From SHZI01 sp031409515 (GTDB taxonomy: Bacteria; Pseudomonadota; Gammaproteobacteria; Steroidobacterales; GCA-2729495): DNA of 64,000 bases. Position 1 is the first letter of the stretch; each line of letters opens with the position of its first letter. The stretch is taken from contig JANNXJ010000053.1 in NCBI GenBank assembly GCA_031409515.1, forward strand, positions 124,001 to 188,000, read 5' to 3'. The notes under the pieces are model-generated. The model saw only the letters and a list, made by a program, of their open reading frames with translations, did no database searches and had not been told where the DNA came from. Positions 21,645 through 29,579 of the stretch are shown here, in pieces. A program made the position numbers and the translations under genes.

Positions 21645-22237
21645 GCAAGGCCTTCACCAGGGAAGCCGATCAGGACGATGGGGACGATGACGCCCCCGAA
21701 GCTCCCAGCGCCCTGCCCCCCGGGACCAGGAACTACATCACCCCCGCCGGGCTGCAGCGCCTGAAGGATGAACTGCAGTTTCTCCTCCGGAAAGAACGGC
21801 CAGCGGTGACCGCCGTGGTGTCCTGGGCCGCCGGCAATGGGGATCGCAGTGAGAACGCCGACTATCAGTACGGCAAGCGCCGGCTGAAGGACATCGACCG
21901 CCGCATCCGCTTTCTCACCCGCCGGATCGACCTGGCGGAAGTCATCGATCCGGCGCTGCCCCGGGACGAGCGCGCCGCCGGGCAGGTGTACTTCGGTGCC
22001 ACGGTGCGCTACGCCAATGCAGCCGGCGAGGAGCAGGTCATCACGATCGTCGGCGTCGACGAGAGCGATCACCGGCGCAAGCACATCAGCTGGATCTCGC
22101 CCCTCGCCCGGAGCCTCATGAAAGCCCGGGCCGGCGACAGCGTGATCCTGCAGGCGCCGGGCGGCAGGGAAGAACTTGAGATTGTCGATGTGCGGTATGA
22201 ACGGGTGGACGTGGAGCCGTTTGTGCCGATCGGGTGA
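21641..22237 (+). CDS. greB: transcription elongation factor GreB
   Basis: A 198-aa Gre factor that enters the RNA polymerase secondary channel and stimulates cleavage of backtracked RNA. The N-terminal coiled coil contains NYITPAGLQRLKDEL and the GDRSENADYQYGKRRL loop with the acidic tip residues. The C-terminal FKBP-like domain has FGATVRYA and ISWISPLARSLMKARAGD. The GreB type is supported by DRRIRFLTRRID and the basic patch. The GTG start overlaps the TGA stop of the fusion gene (GTGA), so it is likely translated by reinitiation from it. About 25 acidic residues precede the usual start (DQDDGDDDAPEAP). An internal start is possible but no ATG is available. Confidence 0.9.
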   Translation: MSKAFTREADQDDGDDDAPEAPSALPPGTRNYITPAGLQRLKDELQFLLRKERPAVTAVVSWAAGNGDRSENADYQYGKRRLKDIDRRIRFLTRRIDLAEVIDPALPRDERAAGQVYFGATVRYANAAGEEQVITIVGVDESDHRRKHISWISPLARSLMKARAGDSVILQAPGGREELEIVDVRYERVDVEPFVPIG

Positions 22238-22265
22238 ATCTGCAGTTAAAAGTGAGAAACCCTCC

Positions 22266-22295
22266 TTGACCGGAAATCAGACCAGTCTATAGACT
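22266..22295 (+). promoter_or_regulatory. promoter and palindromic operator of the toxin-antitoxin pair
   Basis: TTGACC at 22266-22271 and TATAGA at 22288-22293 form a -35/-10 pair with 16-bp spacing. The perfect 12-bp palindrome AGTCTATAGACT (22284-22295) covers the -10, as expected for an autoregulating antitoxin of the Phd/YefM type. Confidence 0.65.
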
Positions 22296-22321
22296 AGTTG
22301 CCACTCCAGGAGGTTGTGGCC

Positions 22322-22567
22322 ATGAAGATCGAGATCGGCGCCTACGAGGCAAAGACCAGGCTGCCTGAACTACTGCGTCAGGTTAAGGCCGGGAAGCGCT
22401 TCACGATTACGAACCGTGGTCAGGCAGTGGCCGACCTGGTGCCCAGCGAGAAATCGGAGCCCACCGACCCACGGGCAGCGATCGACAAGTTCCAGGCCTT
22501 CATGCGCACCCATCCGATCAAGGGTCGGGCAAATTTCCGGGCACTGATCCGGGAAGGCCGTGAGTGA
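22322..22567 (+). CDS. type II antitoxin, Phd/YefM family
   Basis: An 81-aa antitoxin. The N-terminus (MKIEIGAYEAKTRLPELLRQVKAGKRFTIT in two motifs, residues 1-30, then NRGQAVADLVP) is the Phd/YefM DNA-binding fold. The C-terminal part should wrap the toxin. The ATG at 22322 has AGGAGG upstream (22309-22314); the longer frame from 22298 starts inside the ribosome-binding region and is not needed. It overlaps the toxin gene by GTGA. It is predicted to repress its own promoter with the toxin. Confidence 0.9.
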   Translation: MKIEIGAYEAKTRLPELLRQVKAGKRFTITNRGQAVADLVPSEKSEPTDPRAAIDKFQAFMRTHPIKGRANFRALIREGRE

Positions 22568-22995
22568 ACTTCGTTCTCGATGCCTCGGTGACGATGTCCT
22601 GGCTGCTCGCTGACGCAAATTCAACCGACAAGCGCTATGCGGCCTCAGTACTCGCCAGTCTGGCCGAGAGTGACACTGCAGCTGGGGTCCCCGTAACCTG
22701 GGGTCTCGAGATAGCCAATGTCATCGCCCGGGCCGAAGGCAAGGGCCTGGTGACCGAGGCGCAAAGTGAGGCATTCCTGGAGATGCTCGCGGCAGTTCGT
22801 ATCAGCCCGGATTCTGCGACGTTTCCACGGGCCCTGGTCGAGACGCTGAGCCTCGCGCGACGCTACCGAATCTCTTCCTACGATGCCTCATATCTTGAGC
22901 TGGCCCTGCGCCTTGGACTGCCACTGGCTACGCTCGACCGTGATCTGCTAAAAGCCGCCAGGAACGCGGGAGTCCAGCGCTTCACCAGGGCATGA
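22564..22995 (+). CDS. vapC: type II toxin, PIN-domain ribonuclease (VapC family)
   Basis: A 143-aa PIN-domain endoribonuclease. The four acidic residues that hold the catalytic metal are visible: Asp6 (VLDAS), Glu49 (GLEIANV), Asp107 (YDASYLELA) and Asp125 (TLDRDL). VapC toxins usually cut tRNA or rRNA loops. The GTG start overlaps the antitoxin stop codon, so the two are co-translated. The antitoxin is of Phd/YefM rather than VapB type, a common pairing. Nothing appears broken, so the module is probably active. Confidence 0.9.
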   Translation: MNFVLDASVTMSWLLADANSTDKRYAASVLASLAESDTAAGVPVTWGLEIANVIARAEGKGLVTEAQSEAFLEMLAAVRISPDSATFPRALVETLSLARRYRISSYDASYLELALRLGLPLATLDRDLLKAARNAGVQRFTRA

Positions 22996-23008
22996 CCCCG
23001 TCGCAAAT

Positions 23009-23416
23009 CTAGTGAGCGGGTCCGGATGGCTCGTCCGTAATCGTCGGCACGAAGCGCCCCGTCTTCACCCGCCAGATCTGCACGACAGTCATCACGGCGG
23101 CCGCCACCACGCCGGCGACCAGGGCCGCGCGGCTGTGCAAAGCCAGTGCCGCAAAGCTGGAGCGAAACAGCAGGCCCGCCAGGCCGATCCAGATGAGCGT
23201 GGGAAACACCGAGCAGAAACCGGCGGCCACGGCCAGTCCGCAGGACGCGAGCAATCCGATGGTCAGCCCCCAGGCCGCGAGGGAACTGCTCCCCGCCTGC
23301 ACAGCCGTGGTGGCGAACAAACCGCAGATGAGCAGAACGAGCACGGCGGGTATCGCCGGCTGGGGCCGGGAATTCGCGGTGATGATTTCCAGTGGTGTGC
23401 GTGGTGGTCGCGTCAT
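23009..23416 (-). CDS. small integral membrane protein, family not recognised
   Basis: A 135-aa protein with about four hydrophobic helices (AVLVLLICGLFATTAVQAG, WGLTIGLLASCGLAVAAGF, LIWIGLAGLLF and AGVVAAAVMTVVQIW). The N-terminus is positively charged (MTRPPRTPLEI), consistent with a cytoplasmic start. I do not recognise the family. It is convergent with vapC, with only 13 bp between, and divergent from the DUF4397 gene. No function can be proposed from context. Confidence 0.6.
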   Translation of the reverse strand: MTRPPRTPLEIITANSRPQPAIPAVLVLLICGLFATTAVQAGSSSLAAWGLTIGLLASCGLAVAAGFCSVFPTLIWIGLAGLLFRSSFAALALHSRAALVAGVVAAAVMTVVQIWRVKTGRFVPTITDEPSGPAH

Positions 23417-23540
23417 GACAACGTTCCAGAGTTTGCTGCAGCAAGCATAACTTCAGCGCAGCACAAACGTGCAACGCGGCACTGAATCCCAATTCGCAAG
23501 TGCTCCGAATGATGTTCCTGTCTTCACATCTGCCAGGAGA

Positions 23541-24935
23541 ATGCACTTGTCTCACGTTCGATCTGCTTCGACGAAGGGCACCGCAGCAACGCCGCGGCGC
23601 GTCGTCACTGCTGCCCTGCTGGTTGCCGGCTCCCTGGTGCTCAGCGCCTGCGGCAACGACAGCGACACACCCCAGACCCAGCTCCGCGTGATCCACGCGG
23701 CGCCGGATGCACCGAAGGTCAACGTACTGCTTGACGGCGAAGCCGCCCTGACGGAAGTCGACTACAAGGGCGGTTCCGGCTTCATTGACCTCGATCGCGG
23801 CACTTACGACATCACAGTGGACGGCATCACGCCCGGTGGTGAGGTCACCGTGATCTCCGCCCCTGGCACGAGCCTGGCGGCGGACACCGAATACTCGGTG
23901 CTCGCGATTGGCAAGTTGGCCTCCGGTGGTAGCCTGAGCCCCCTCGTTCTCGCCAACGTCAGCACCCCCGTGCCGGCAGGCCAGGCCCGGGCACAGGTCG
24001 TCCACGCGGCGCCCGATGCACCCCCGGTGTCGGTCTATGTCACGGCGCCCGGTGCCGATCTTGCGGCCGCCACGGCCCTCGGGACCTTCAGCTTTGGCAA
24101 CGAGCTCGGGCCAGTGGAAGTCCCTGCCGGGAACTACCAGATCCGGGTGACGCTGGCGAACAACCCGGCGGCACTGGTGTATGACGCCGGCACGGTGGCC
24201 CTGACCAACGGGGCCAGCCTGCTGCTGGTAGCCGTTGCCAACACCACCACCGGCGGAGCGCCCATCTCACTGCTCGTTAACGACGGCACCACCCAGTCCG
24301 AACTGCTGGACGTCGACACGCCGGCGGATGTCCGGGCGGGACACCTGTCGCCCAATGCCCCGGCGGTGGATGTGATCGTGAACAACGATCTGGCCAACCC
24401 GCTGTTCAATGCCGCGGTTTACCCGTCGCTGACCGGCTACGAGAGCGTTCCCCCGGCAACCTACAACATCAAGGTCGTCGACGACGCCAGCCAGTCCCTG
24501 ACGGTCATCGATGCCAACCTGCCGGTAGTCGCCGGCGTGAGCTATTCAGTGCTGGCTGTGGGCTTGCTGGCCGACATCGAGCCGCTGGTGCTGACCGACG
24601 ACCGCCGCAGCATTGCCACCGAGGCGCGGGTGCGCATCGTGCACGGCTCGCCGAGCGCCGGTAACGTGGACATCTACGTGGCGGCGCCGGGCACCGACAT
24701 CAACACCATCACCCCGACCTTCGCCAACGTGCCCTTCAAGGCCAACACGGGCTACGTCGGCCTGACCGCGGGCACCTACGACGTCGCGGTGACCGGGGCC
24801 GGCACCAAGTCCCCGGTGGCGATCTCCGCCAGTCTGACGCTTGAGAACGGTGACATCTTTACCGCCATCGCCCGGGACGCAACGGGTGGCGGAGCGCCGC
24901 TCGGCCTGCTTGTCCAGGATGAGACCGCGGACTAA
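23541..24935 (+). CDS. DUF4397 repeat lipoprotein
   Basis: A 464-aa exported lipoprotein. A signal peptide ends in LVLSACG with lipidated Cys37. The mature part is made of two or more beta-rich DUF4397 units, each opening with a VIHAAPDAP-like motif (LRVIHAAPDAPKVNVLLDG, then QVVHAAPDAPPVSVYVT, GHLSPNAPAVDVIV and RIVHGSPSAGNVDIYV). The repeats have a common pattern of about 100 residues (Y-valued strand and Gly-rich turn). The family is widespread in surface proteins but has no known activity. The ATG at 23541 is preceded by AGGAGA. The longer upstream frame is not needed. Confidence 0.88.
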   Translation: MHLSHVRSASTKGTAATPRRVVTAALLVAGSLVLSACGNDSDTPQTQLRVIHAAPDAPKVNVLLDGEAALTEVDYKGGSGFIDLDRGTYDITVDGITPGGEVTVISAPGTSLAADTEYSVLAIGKLASGGSLSPLVLANVSTPVPAGQARAQVVHAAPDAPPVSVYVTAPGADLAAATALGTFSFGNELGPVEVPAGNYQIRVTLANNPAALVYDAGTVALTNGASLLLVAVANTTTGGAPISLLVNDGTTQSELLDVDTPADVRAGHLSPNAPAVDVIVNNDLANPLFNAAVYPSLTGYESVPPATYNIKVVDDASQSLTVIDANLPVVAGVSYSVLAVGLLADIEPLVLTDDRRSIATEARVRIVHGSPSAGNVDIYVAAPGTDINTITPTFANVPFKANTGYVGLTAGTYDVAVTGAGTKSPVAISASLTLENGDIFTAIARDATGGGAPLGLLVQDETAD

Positions 24936-24946
24936 GGGAGAAAACT

Positions 24947-24982
24947 CTGCCACCGCCGGCTGATTGAGGCCGGTGGTGGCAG
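24947..24982. terminator. bidirectional hairpin between DUF4397 and CIA30 genes
   Basis: A 14-bp, nearly perfect stem (CTGCCACCGCCGGC against GCCGGTGGTGGCAG) with an 8-nt loop lies midway between the two convergent stop codons. AAAA precedes it on the left, which reads as a T-run for the minus-strand gene, so it could terminate both. Confidence 0.7.
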
Positions 24983-24994
24983 CCTCCGCTCCTG

Positions 24995-25516
24995 TCAGGG
25001 ATAAAGCGCAACCTCGGCCAGCGCAATATCTGCCGTGAAATCCCGCATCCAGCCCAGCAGCGCCAGCCGCTGGATCTTCGCCGGGTTGAGGGGAACAGTC
25101 AGGTCGTTCGGCGTGAAGCCGGTCCAGGGAATCCGGACCCGCTGCCAGCGGGGCTCCGCCCGGAACGTCGCGCGATAGGACTGGTCGTACCAGCCACAGT
25201 CGGCCGTCCGGACGTGGCAGTTGTAGTCCTCGCCGTTGCCATGCACCAGAAAGTCCACGCCGGCGTAAGCCGAGCCGTCGAACTGCCCGCCGCGGGACGC
25301 GAGGTCCAGCGCCATCTGGATGAAGCCACCGCCGCTGTCCCGGGTCACACGGCCGTACAGGCGAATGCAGTCCTTGCCGTCCACCGTGGCACGCACGAAG
25401 GTGGCGTCCGAAACGCCGCCCATCACCCGGTCGCTGAAGCCTCGCCAGCGGGCATTGGGCGCAATGCTCTCCTGGCCCGCCTCGAAGCTGCTGAGAATCA
25501 GGCGGGTCTTAGGCAT
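24995..25516 (-). CDS. CIA30 family protein
   Basis: A 173-aa protein matching the NADH:ubiquinone oxidoreductase intermediate-associated protein 30 family, with WRGFSDRVMGGVSDA near the N-terminus and FDGSAYAGVDFLVHGNG in the middle. The family has a galactose-binding-like fold. CIA30 helps assemble mitochondrial complex I; bacterial members have no established function. No signal peptide is seen, so it is probably cytosolic. The start overlaps the SOUL gene by 8 bp, so the two are one operon. A hairpin terminator follows. Confidence 0.85.
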   Translation of the reverse strand: MPKTRLILSSFEAGQESIAPNARWRGFSDRVMGGVSDATFVRATVDGKDCIRLYGRVTRDSGGGFIQMALDLASRGGQFDGSAYAGVDFLVHGNGEDYNCHVRTADCGWYDQSYRATFRAEPRWQRVRIPWTGFTPNDLTVPLNPAKIQRLALLGWMRDFTADIALAEVALYP

Positions 25517-26087
25517 GGTGGGGCACCCGGTCGACGTTTACGGACACTTCGTTACGGCGCAGAAACGGCAGCGTGTAGGGCGCGTTATAGCGGGCCAGCT
25601 GGGGTTCGCCCAGCGGCCTGATGCCCGCCCACGCCAGCGCCTGCAGTAACTCGTCACGATGGGCCACGAAGTTGCGCTCCGTCCAGCGGCCCGCGTAGCG
25701 CAAAACCGCCATCAGCCGGCCTGCCACCGGGACCACCTGGACCCGGGGGTCGCTGGGTACGGGCGCGGTCTCGACGGTGTACTGCCGGGGCAGCAGGAAG
25801 GCCACCCGCCAGCCGGCCGCGCTGCCGGACTGCTGCACCGGCACCGTCATCGCGATCTTCTCGCCCTGCGCCGCCTGGGACACAGGCGCCGTCATGGCGA
25901 TCCGGGCGCGGCTCCTGTTGCCACCAGCGATGTAGCGGAAGAGCCGCCGGAAGCCCTCATTGCCGGCACCGTCAAAGTGGCTGGCGTCCTGCACCAGGGT
26001 CTCGGCGACCAGGCAGGGCTCGTACTCGCGATACTCGACCTTGCCCGACCTCAGGCGCACGGCGTAACGGGGTTCCTCGTAGCTCAT
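25509..26087 (-). CDS. SOUL-family heme-binding protein
   Basis: A 192-aa SOUL domain protein (p22HBP/SOUL fold). Diagnostic stretches are YRYEPCLVAET-like YREYEPCLVAET, GFRRLFRYIAGGN, IAMTAPVSQ with IAMTVPVQQ, and FLPFLRRNEVSV-like TLPFLRRNEVSVNV at the end. Family members bind heme or porphyrin with modest affinity; in bacteria the role is unclear. No signal peptide is evident. It is co-transcribed with the overlapping CIA30 gene, and both are divergent from the rhomboid gene. Confidence 0.88.
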   Translation of the reverse strand: MSYEEPRYAVRLRSGKVEYREYEPCLVAETLVQDASHFDGAGNEGFRRLFRYIAGGNRSRARIAMTAPVSQAAQGEKIAMTVPVQQSGSAAGWRVAFLLPRQYTVETAPVPSDPRVQVVPVAGRLMAVLRYAGRWTERNFVAHRDELLQALAWAGIRPLGEPQLARYNAPYTLPFLRRNEVSVNVDRVPHHA

Positions 26088-26214
26088 GGGGGCAGGATCG
26101 GGTTCATCAACACACTGCCTGACGGCGGCCCGCTTTGGGTCTTAAGGGCAGAGAGTACCCTGTCTCCGGCCCCGGTCTGCAGCAGCCGCCAACTTCAAGA
26201 TCGGATCAGGCACC

Positions 26215-26814
26215 ATGCCGCGTGTGCTGATCCGCCTCCTCATCATCGCCAATGTCCTGATCTTCGTCGCGGGAGCCGCCTATGAGCCCGCGGTCACCGC
26301 CACCTTCGGGCTGTGGCCCCTGGGCAGCTTCCGGGTGGCGGGCCTGCCCGGCCCCGTCGGCTTCGAGCCCTGGCAGCTGCTGACCTACGGGTTCCTCCAC
26401 GCCAACCTGCTGCACCTGGGCTTCAACATGTTCGGGCTGCACATTTTCGGTCGGGAGGTGATCCAGGCCACCGGCCCCCGGCGGTTCGCGGCGTTGTACT
26501 TCGCCAGCATCCTGACGGCTGGCAGCACTCAGCTCCTCGTGGTCTCCTGGCCGCCCGTAGGCGTGCCTTTTCCGACGGTGGGGGCATCGGGTGGCCTGTT
26601 TGGCGTGCTCCTGGCCTTCGCCATGCTCTACCCCCAGCGGCGGATCAGGCTGATCTTTCCACCCATCCCGATGCGGGCCTGGCTCTTCGTGACGCTCTAC
26701 GCCGCCGCGGAGCTGCTTCAGGGCGTCACCGGCACCGCCGCTGGCGTTGCGCACTTTGCGCACCTCGGCGGCATGGTGGGCGGGTGGCTGGTGTTGCGCG
26801 GCTGGCAACGTTGA
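26215..26814 (+). CDS. rhomboid-family intramembrane serine protease
   Basis: A 199-aa, six-helix rhomboid protease. The catalytic Ser125 lies in VGASGGLFG and the catalytic His183 in AHFAHLGG. The oxyanion residue Asn71 is in HLGFNMFG after the TYGFLHANLLHL stretch. It cleaves transmembrane substrates in the inner membrane; the partner is unknown. Start ATG at 26215; the N-terminal helix is LIRLLIIANVLIFVAGAA. The cupin gene follows after a short gap. All active-site residues are intact, so it is probably active. Confidence 0.92.
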   Translation: MPRVLIRLLIIANVLIFVAGAAYEPAVTATFGLWPLGSFRVAGLPGPVGFEPWQLLTYGFLHANLLHLGFNMFGLHIFGREVIQATGPRRFAALYFASILTAGSTQLLVVSWPPVGVPFPTVGASGGLFGVLLAFAMLYPQRRIRLIFPPIPMRAWLFVTLYAAAELLQGVTGTAAGVAHFAHLGGMVGGWLVLRGWQR

Positions 26815-26845
26815 GGCAATCATCGCCCTTTACGCGGAGATTCTC

Positions 26846-27346
26846 ATGGACCAGACCACGCGCCGCCACGCCAATGTCGTGAACATCGCCGAGATCCAGG
26901 CCCGTGGCTTCGAGAAAAGCGGCCGGTTTGCCCTGGCCAGCAAGCCGCTGGGCAAGGCCACCGGTGCCCGGGGCATCGGCTGCAGCTACTACGAAGTGCC
27001 ACCCGGCCGGACCGCCTTCCCCAATCACTATCACTGCGCGAACGAGGAATCGATCTACGTGCTGGAAGGCACGGGAACCCTGCGTATTGGGACCGATGAA
27101 GTACCAGTGGCCCCCGGCGACTACGCCACCTTCCCAGTGGGTCCGGCCCACACGCACCAGCTGCTGAACACGGGCGACGTTCCGATGCGCTACCTGTGCT
27201 TCTCGACCATGCACCTCACCGAGGTGGTCGGCTACCCGGACTCGAAGAAGATCGGCGCCTTCGGCTACGCCACCACCGGGGAATCGATGACGAGGATCAT
27301 GGTGCGGGAAGAGAGCGGCGTGGACTACTACGACCGGGAGGTCTGA
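26846..27346 (+). CDS. cupin domain protein
   Basis: A 166-aa single-domain cupin. The first cupin motif is FPNHYHCANEESIYVLEG, which supplies metal-binding His and Glu residues, and the second is PVGPAHTHQLLN. Family members are isomerases, epimerases or small dioxygenases; sequence alone does not decide between them. The ATG at 26846 fits a GCGGAG site upstream, while a longer frame from 26747 overlaps the rhomboid gene and is unlikely. The C-terminal region VVGYPDSKKIGAFG resembles cupins described as DUF861-like sugar or small-molecule binders. The next gene, an MDR reductase, begins 8 bp downstream. Confidence 0.82.
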   Translation: MDQTTRRHANVVNIAEIQARGFEKSGRFALASKPLGKATGARGIGCSYYEVPPGRTAFPNHYHCANEESIYVLEGTGTLRIGTDEVPVAPGDYATFPVGPAHTHQLLNTGDVPMRYLCFSTMHLTEVVGYPDSKKIGAFGYATTGESMTRIMVREESGVDYYDREV

Positions 27347-27353
27347 GCACGTC

Positions 27354-28298
27354 ATGCAGGCGGCAGCCATCGACAGCTTTGGTCCGGCAGTCCAGCTGCG
27401 GGTCCGGGACGTGCCCCGCCCGGTACCGGGTCCGGGCCAGATCCTGCTGGAGGTTCACGCCAGCAGCGTCAATCCCATCGACTGGAAGATTCCCGGCGGC
27501 CAGATGGCGGCCCGCTACGGCTCCGCGTTTCCCCTGATTCTCGGCTTCGATGCCTCCGGCAGCGTGGCGGAAGTCGGCCCCGGCGTCACCGCTTTCGCGG
27601 CGGGCGATGAGGTCTTCGCCCGGTCGGATGTCGGGGCAGGCGGCTGCTATGCCGAATACGCCCTGCTCAACGTGGGGACGGTGGCGCGCAAGCCGGCAGA
27701 ACTGAGCCACGCGGAGGCCGCCGCCCTGCCGCTGGCAGCACTCACCGCACTGAACGGCCTGCGGGATCCTGGCCAGCTCCAGGCGGGCCAGCGGGTGCTG
27801 ATCATCGGCGCGGCCGGCGGTGTGGGCAGCTACGCAGTCCAGATCGCCCGCAATCTGGGAGCGCAGGTCACTGGCGTCTGCGGCACGGCGAACCTGGCGC
27901 TCGCCCGGGAACTCGGCGCCCACGACGTCATCGACTACACCCGGGAGCCCGTGCTGCTGCCCGGCGCCGGCTACGACCTCATCTACGACACCATCGGCGC
28001 GCACCGTCCCGCAGCGGCCCGTCCGGCACTGACCGAGGGTGGCTGCTACCTCACGCTGGTGCCAGGGCCAGGCATCGAGTTTTTCCTGCCGGGCCAGACC
28101 GCCCGGAAAGCCGGCGGCGCCTACTTCCTGGTCTGGTCGCCCACCGGCGCCGATCTCGAACTCCTGGCCGGCTGGGTCCGGAGGGGCCAGCTGACATCCA
28201 TCATCGACAGCGAGTTCAGCCTGGACGATATCCAGGCCGCTCATCGGCGCAGTCAGACGCTGCGGGCCCGGGGCAAGATCGTTATCCGGGTAAAGTAG
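27354..28298 (+). CDS. NADP-dependent quinone-oxidoreductase-like MDR enzyme
   Basis: A 314-aa medium-chain dehydrogenase/reductase. It has the QOR-type N-terminal GroES-like fold (VHASSVNPIDWKIPGGQ, GFDASGSVAEVGPGV) and the Rossmann nucleotide-binding motif GAAGGVGSYAVQIA. No cluster of catalytic zinc ligands is present, so it belongs to the zinc-independent quinone-oxidoreductase group that reduces alkenals or quinones with NADPH. The start at 27354 lies 8 bp after the cupin stop, and the two are surely co-transcribed. Length and order are normal for the family. Confidence 0.9.
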   Translation: MQAAAIDSFGPAVQLRVRDVPRPVPGPGQILLEVHASSVNPIDWKIPGGQMAARYGSAFPLILGFDASGSVAEVGPGVTAFAAGDEVFARSDVGAGGCYAEYALLNVGTVARKPAELSHAEAAALPLAALTALNGLRDPGQLQAGQRVLIIGAAGGVGSYAVQIARNLGAQVTGVCGTANLALARELGAHDVIDYTREPVLLPGAGYDLIYDTIGAHRPAAARPALTEGGCYLTLVPGPGIEFFLPGQTARKAGGAYFLVWSPTGADLELLAGWVRRGQLTSIIDSEFSLDDIQAAHRRSQTLRARGKIVIRVK

Positions 28299-28345
28299 CC
28301 CTTCGGCATTTGTGTTCCAGGCAACGACCTGGCGAAAGATCAGTG

Positions 28346-28891
28346 ATGAACCACACCAGCGACGAACTCCTGTTATCCCGCCGGCGCCTTCTTGTGGCTG
28401 GGGGCCTTGGCGGCGCTCTGGCCGGCGGTCTGGCAGCGACGCCAGCCTTCGCCGATGACGGTACTGCCGTCCTTAAGCAAAGCCCGCTGGAGGCTGCCAA
28501 CGCGGCGCTGGTCACCCGCTTCTGCCTGGCCTGGAATGCGAAGGATGTGGAACAGCTCGTCCCGTATCTGGCGGACAAGCTGGTCTACCAGATGTTCGAG
28601 AAGCGCCCAGACATCATTGGCCTCGAGGAGTTTCGCAAGGAGATTGACCCCTTCCTCAAGGACCTGGCGCGGGTGGAATGGGACATCCTGCGTACCTACA
28701 CGATCGGCCAGGTGGTGATCAACGAGCGCGTGGATCGCTTCATCGCCAGGCCGGGCGGTCGCAGCATGATCTTCCCGATCGTCGGCCTGTTCGTTGTCCA
28801 GAACGAAAAGATCACCTTGTGGCGGGACTACAGCCTGCCCGGTGGCAAGAACCAAATGATCGTGGAGAAGGCCGAGGCCAGCCCCGGCTAG
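28346..28891 (+). CDS. Tat-exported SnoaL/limonene-epoxide-hydrolase-like protein
   Basis: A 181-aa protein. A twin-arginine signal (SRRRLLVAGGLGGALAGGL) with cleavage near AFA-DD directs export by Tat. The mature domain of about 130 residues has the NTF2-like cone fold (ANAALVTRFCLAWNAKDVEQL, LVYQMFE, WRDYSLPGG), resembling limonene-1,2-epoxide hydrolase and SnoaL-like proteins. The ATG at 28346 is preceded by GAAAG. A shared activity with the upstream MDR gene is plausible but unproven. It may be an epoxide hydrolase, a polyketide cyclase relative or a non-enzymatic binder. Confidence 0.82.
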   Translation: MNHTSDELLLSRRRLLVAGGLGGALAGGLAATPAFADDGTAVLKQSPLEAANAALVTRFCLAWNAKDVEQLVPYLADKLVYQMFEKRPDIIGLEEFRKEIDPFLKDLARVEWDILRTYTIGQVVINERVDRFIARPGGRSMIFPIVGLFVVQNEKITLWRDYSLPGGKNQMIVEKAEASPG

Positions 28892-28908
28892 AACCTGAGC
28901 TCAGCCAG

Positions 28909-29481
28909 TCAGTGCTTCCTGCGGACCAGCAGGGCGACTGCGGACAGGAACAGCCAGGCCGTTGCTGGCAGGGGTACAACTGCCGGTGGCGCGTTCGCCC
29001 CCCGGTAGGTGAGCTGGACATCGCCGATGGTAGATCCACTGATGGAGTAGTGATTGTTCATCAGCTTCAGGTCCTGTCCAACGACCCACGTTGCGATGCT
29101 CGCGTCACCGAAATTGTTGAACTGGTAGGGGCTGCCTACGTAGAGCGTAGTAGCGGCGAATAGCCAAGTATTCGTTCCCTCGGGAAAGTTTGACGTCAAC
29201 CCGTAGGAGGCGAAGCCGGTGGACACTGAGCCACCCAGATACGATGACTGAAAGTAGTTCTGGTAGGACCCGTCCGGTCGGCCAGGGGCATTAGCCGCCG
29301 TGTCGACCACAAAGTCGAAATACACGGGCTGGCCTGCTACCAGGCCCAGAGTCGGGCCATACCCGTAACTGTAGGGGCCGTAGAACCGCGACACGGCACC
29401 TTGGAAGCGCAGGTACTCCGGGGCTGCCTGGAGTGGCGCAGCGCCAACGACCAGTGCGAGGAAGAGAATGAGTTTAGGCAT
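28909..29481 (-). CDS. PEP-CTERM sorting protein
   Basis: A 190-aa secreted protein. It has a signal peptide (MPKLILFLALVVGAAPLQA) and a C-terminal PEP-CTERM-type sorting signal of the VPLPA kind: VVPLPATAWLFLSAVALLV followed by RRKH. Such proteins are processed by an exosortase and usually occur in strains that make exopolysaccharide. The middle is Gly/Tyr/Ser-rich with no recognised domain. No exosortase or EPS cluster is in the window. I choose the ATG at 29481; the longer open frame to 29712 has no signal peptide. It is convergent with the preceding Tat gene. Confidence 0.85.
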   Translation of the reverse strand: MPKLILFLALVVGAAPLQAAPEYLRFQGAVSRFYGPYSYGYGPTLGLVAGQPVYFDFVVDTAANAPGRPDGSYQNYFQSSYLGGSVSTGFASYGLTSNFPEGTNTWLFAATTLYVGSPYQFNNFGDASIATWVVGQDLKLMNNHYSISGSTIGDVQLTYRGANAPPAVVPLPATAWLFLSAVALLVRRKH

Positions 29482-29579
29482 GGCCGGACCGTACGCCGGC
29501 AGGTCGCCACAATCAAGGGGAAGCCTGCTGACATAATCCGGCCCAGTCGCGCGATGCAAGAAGGGCGGCCAAGCCCCAG

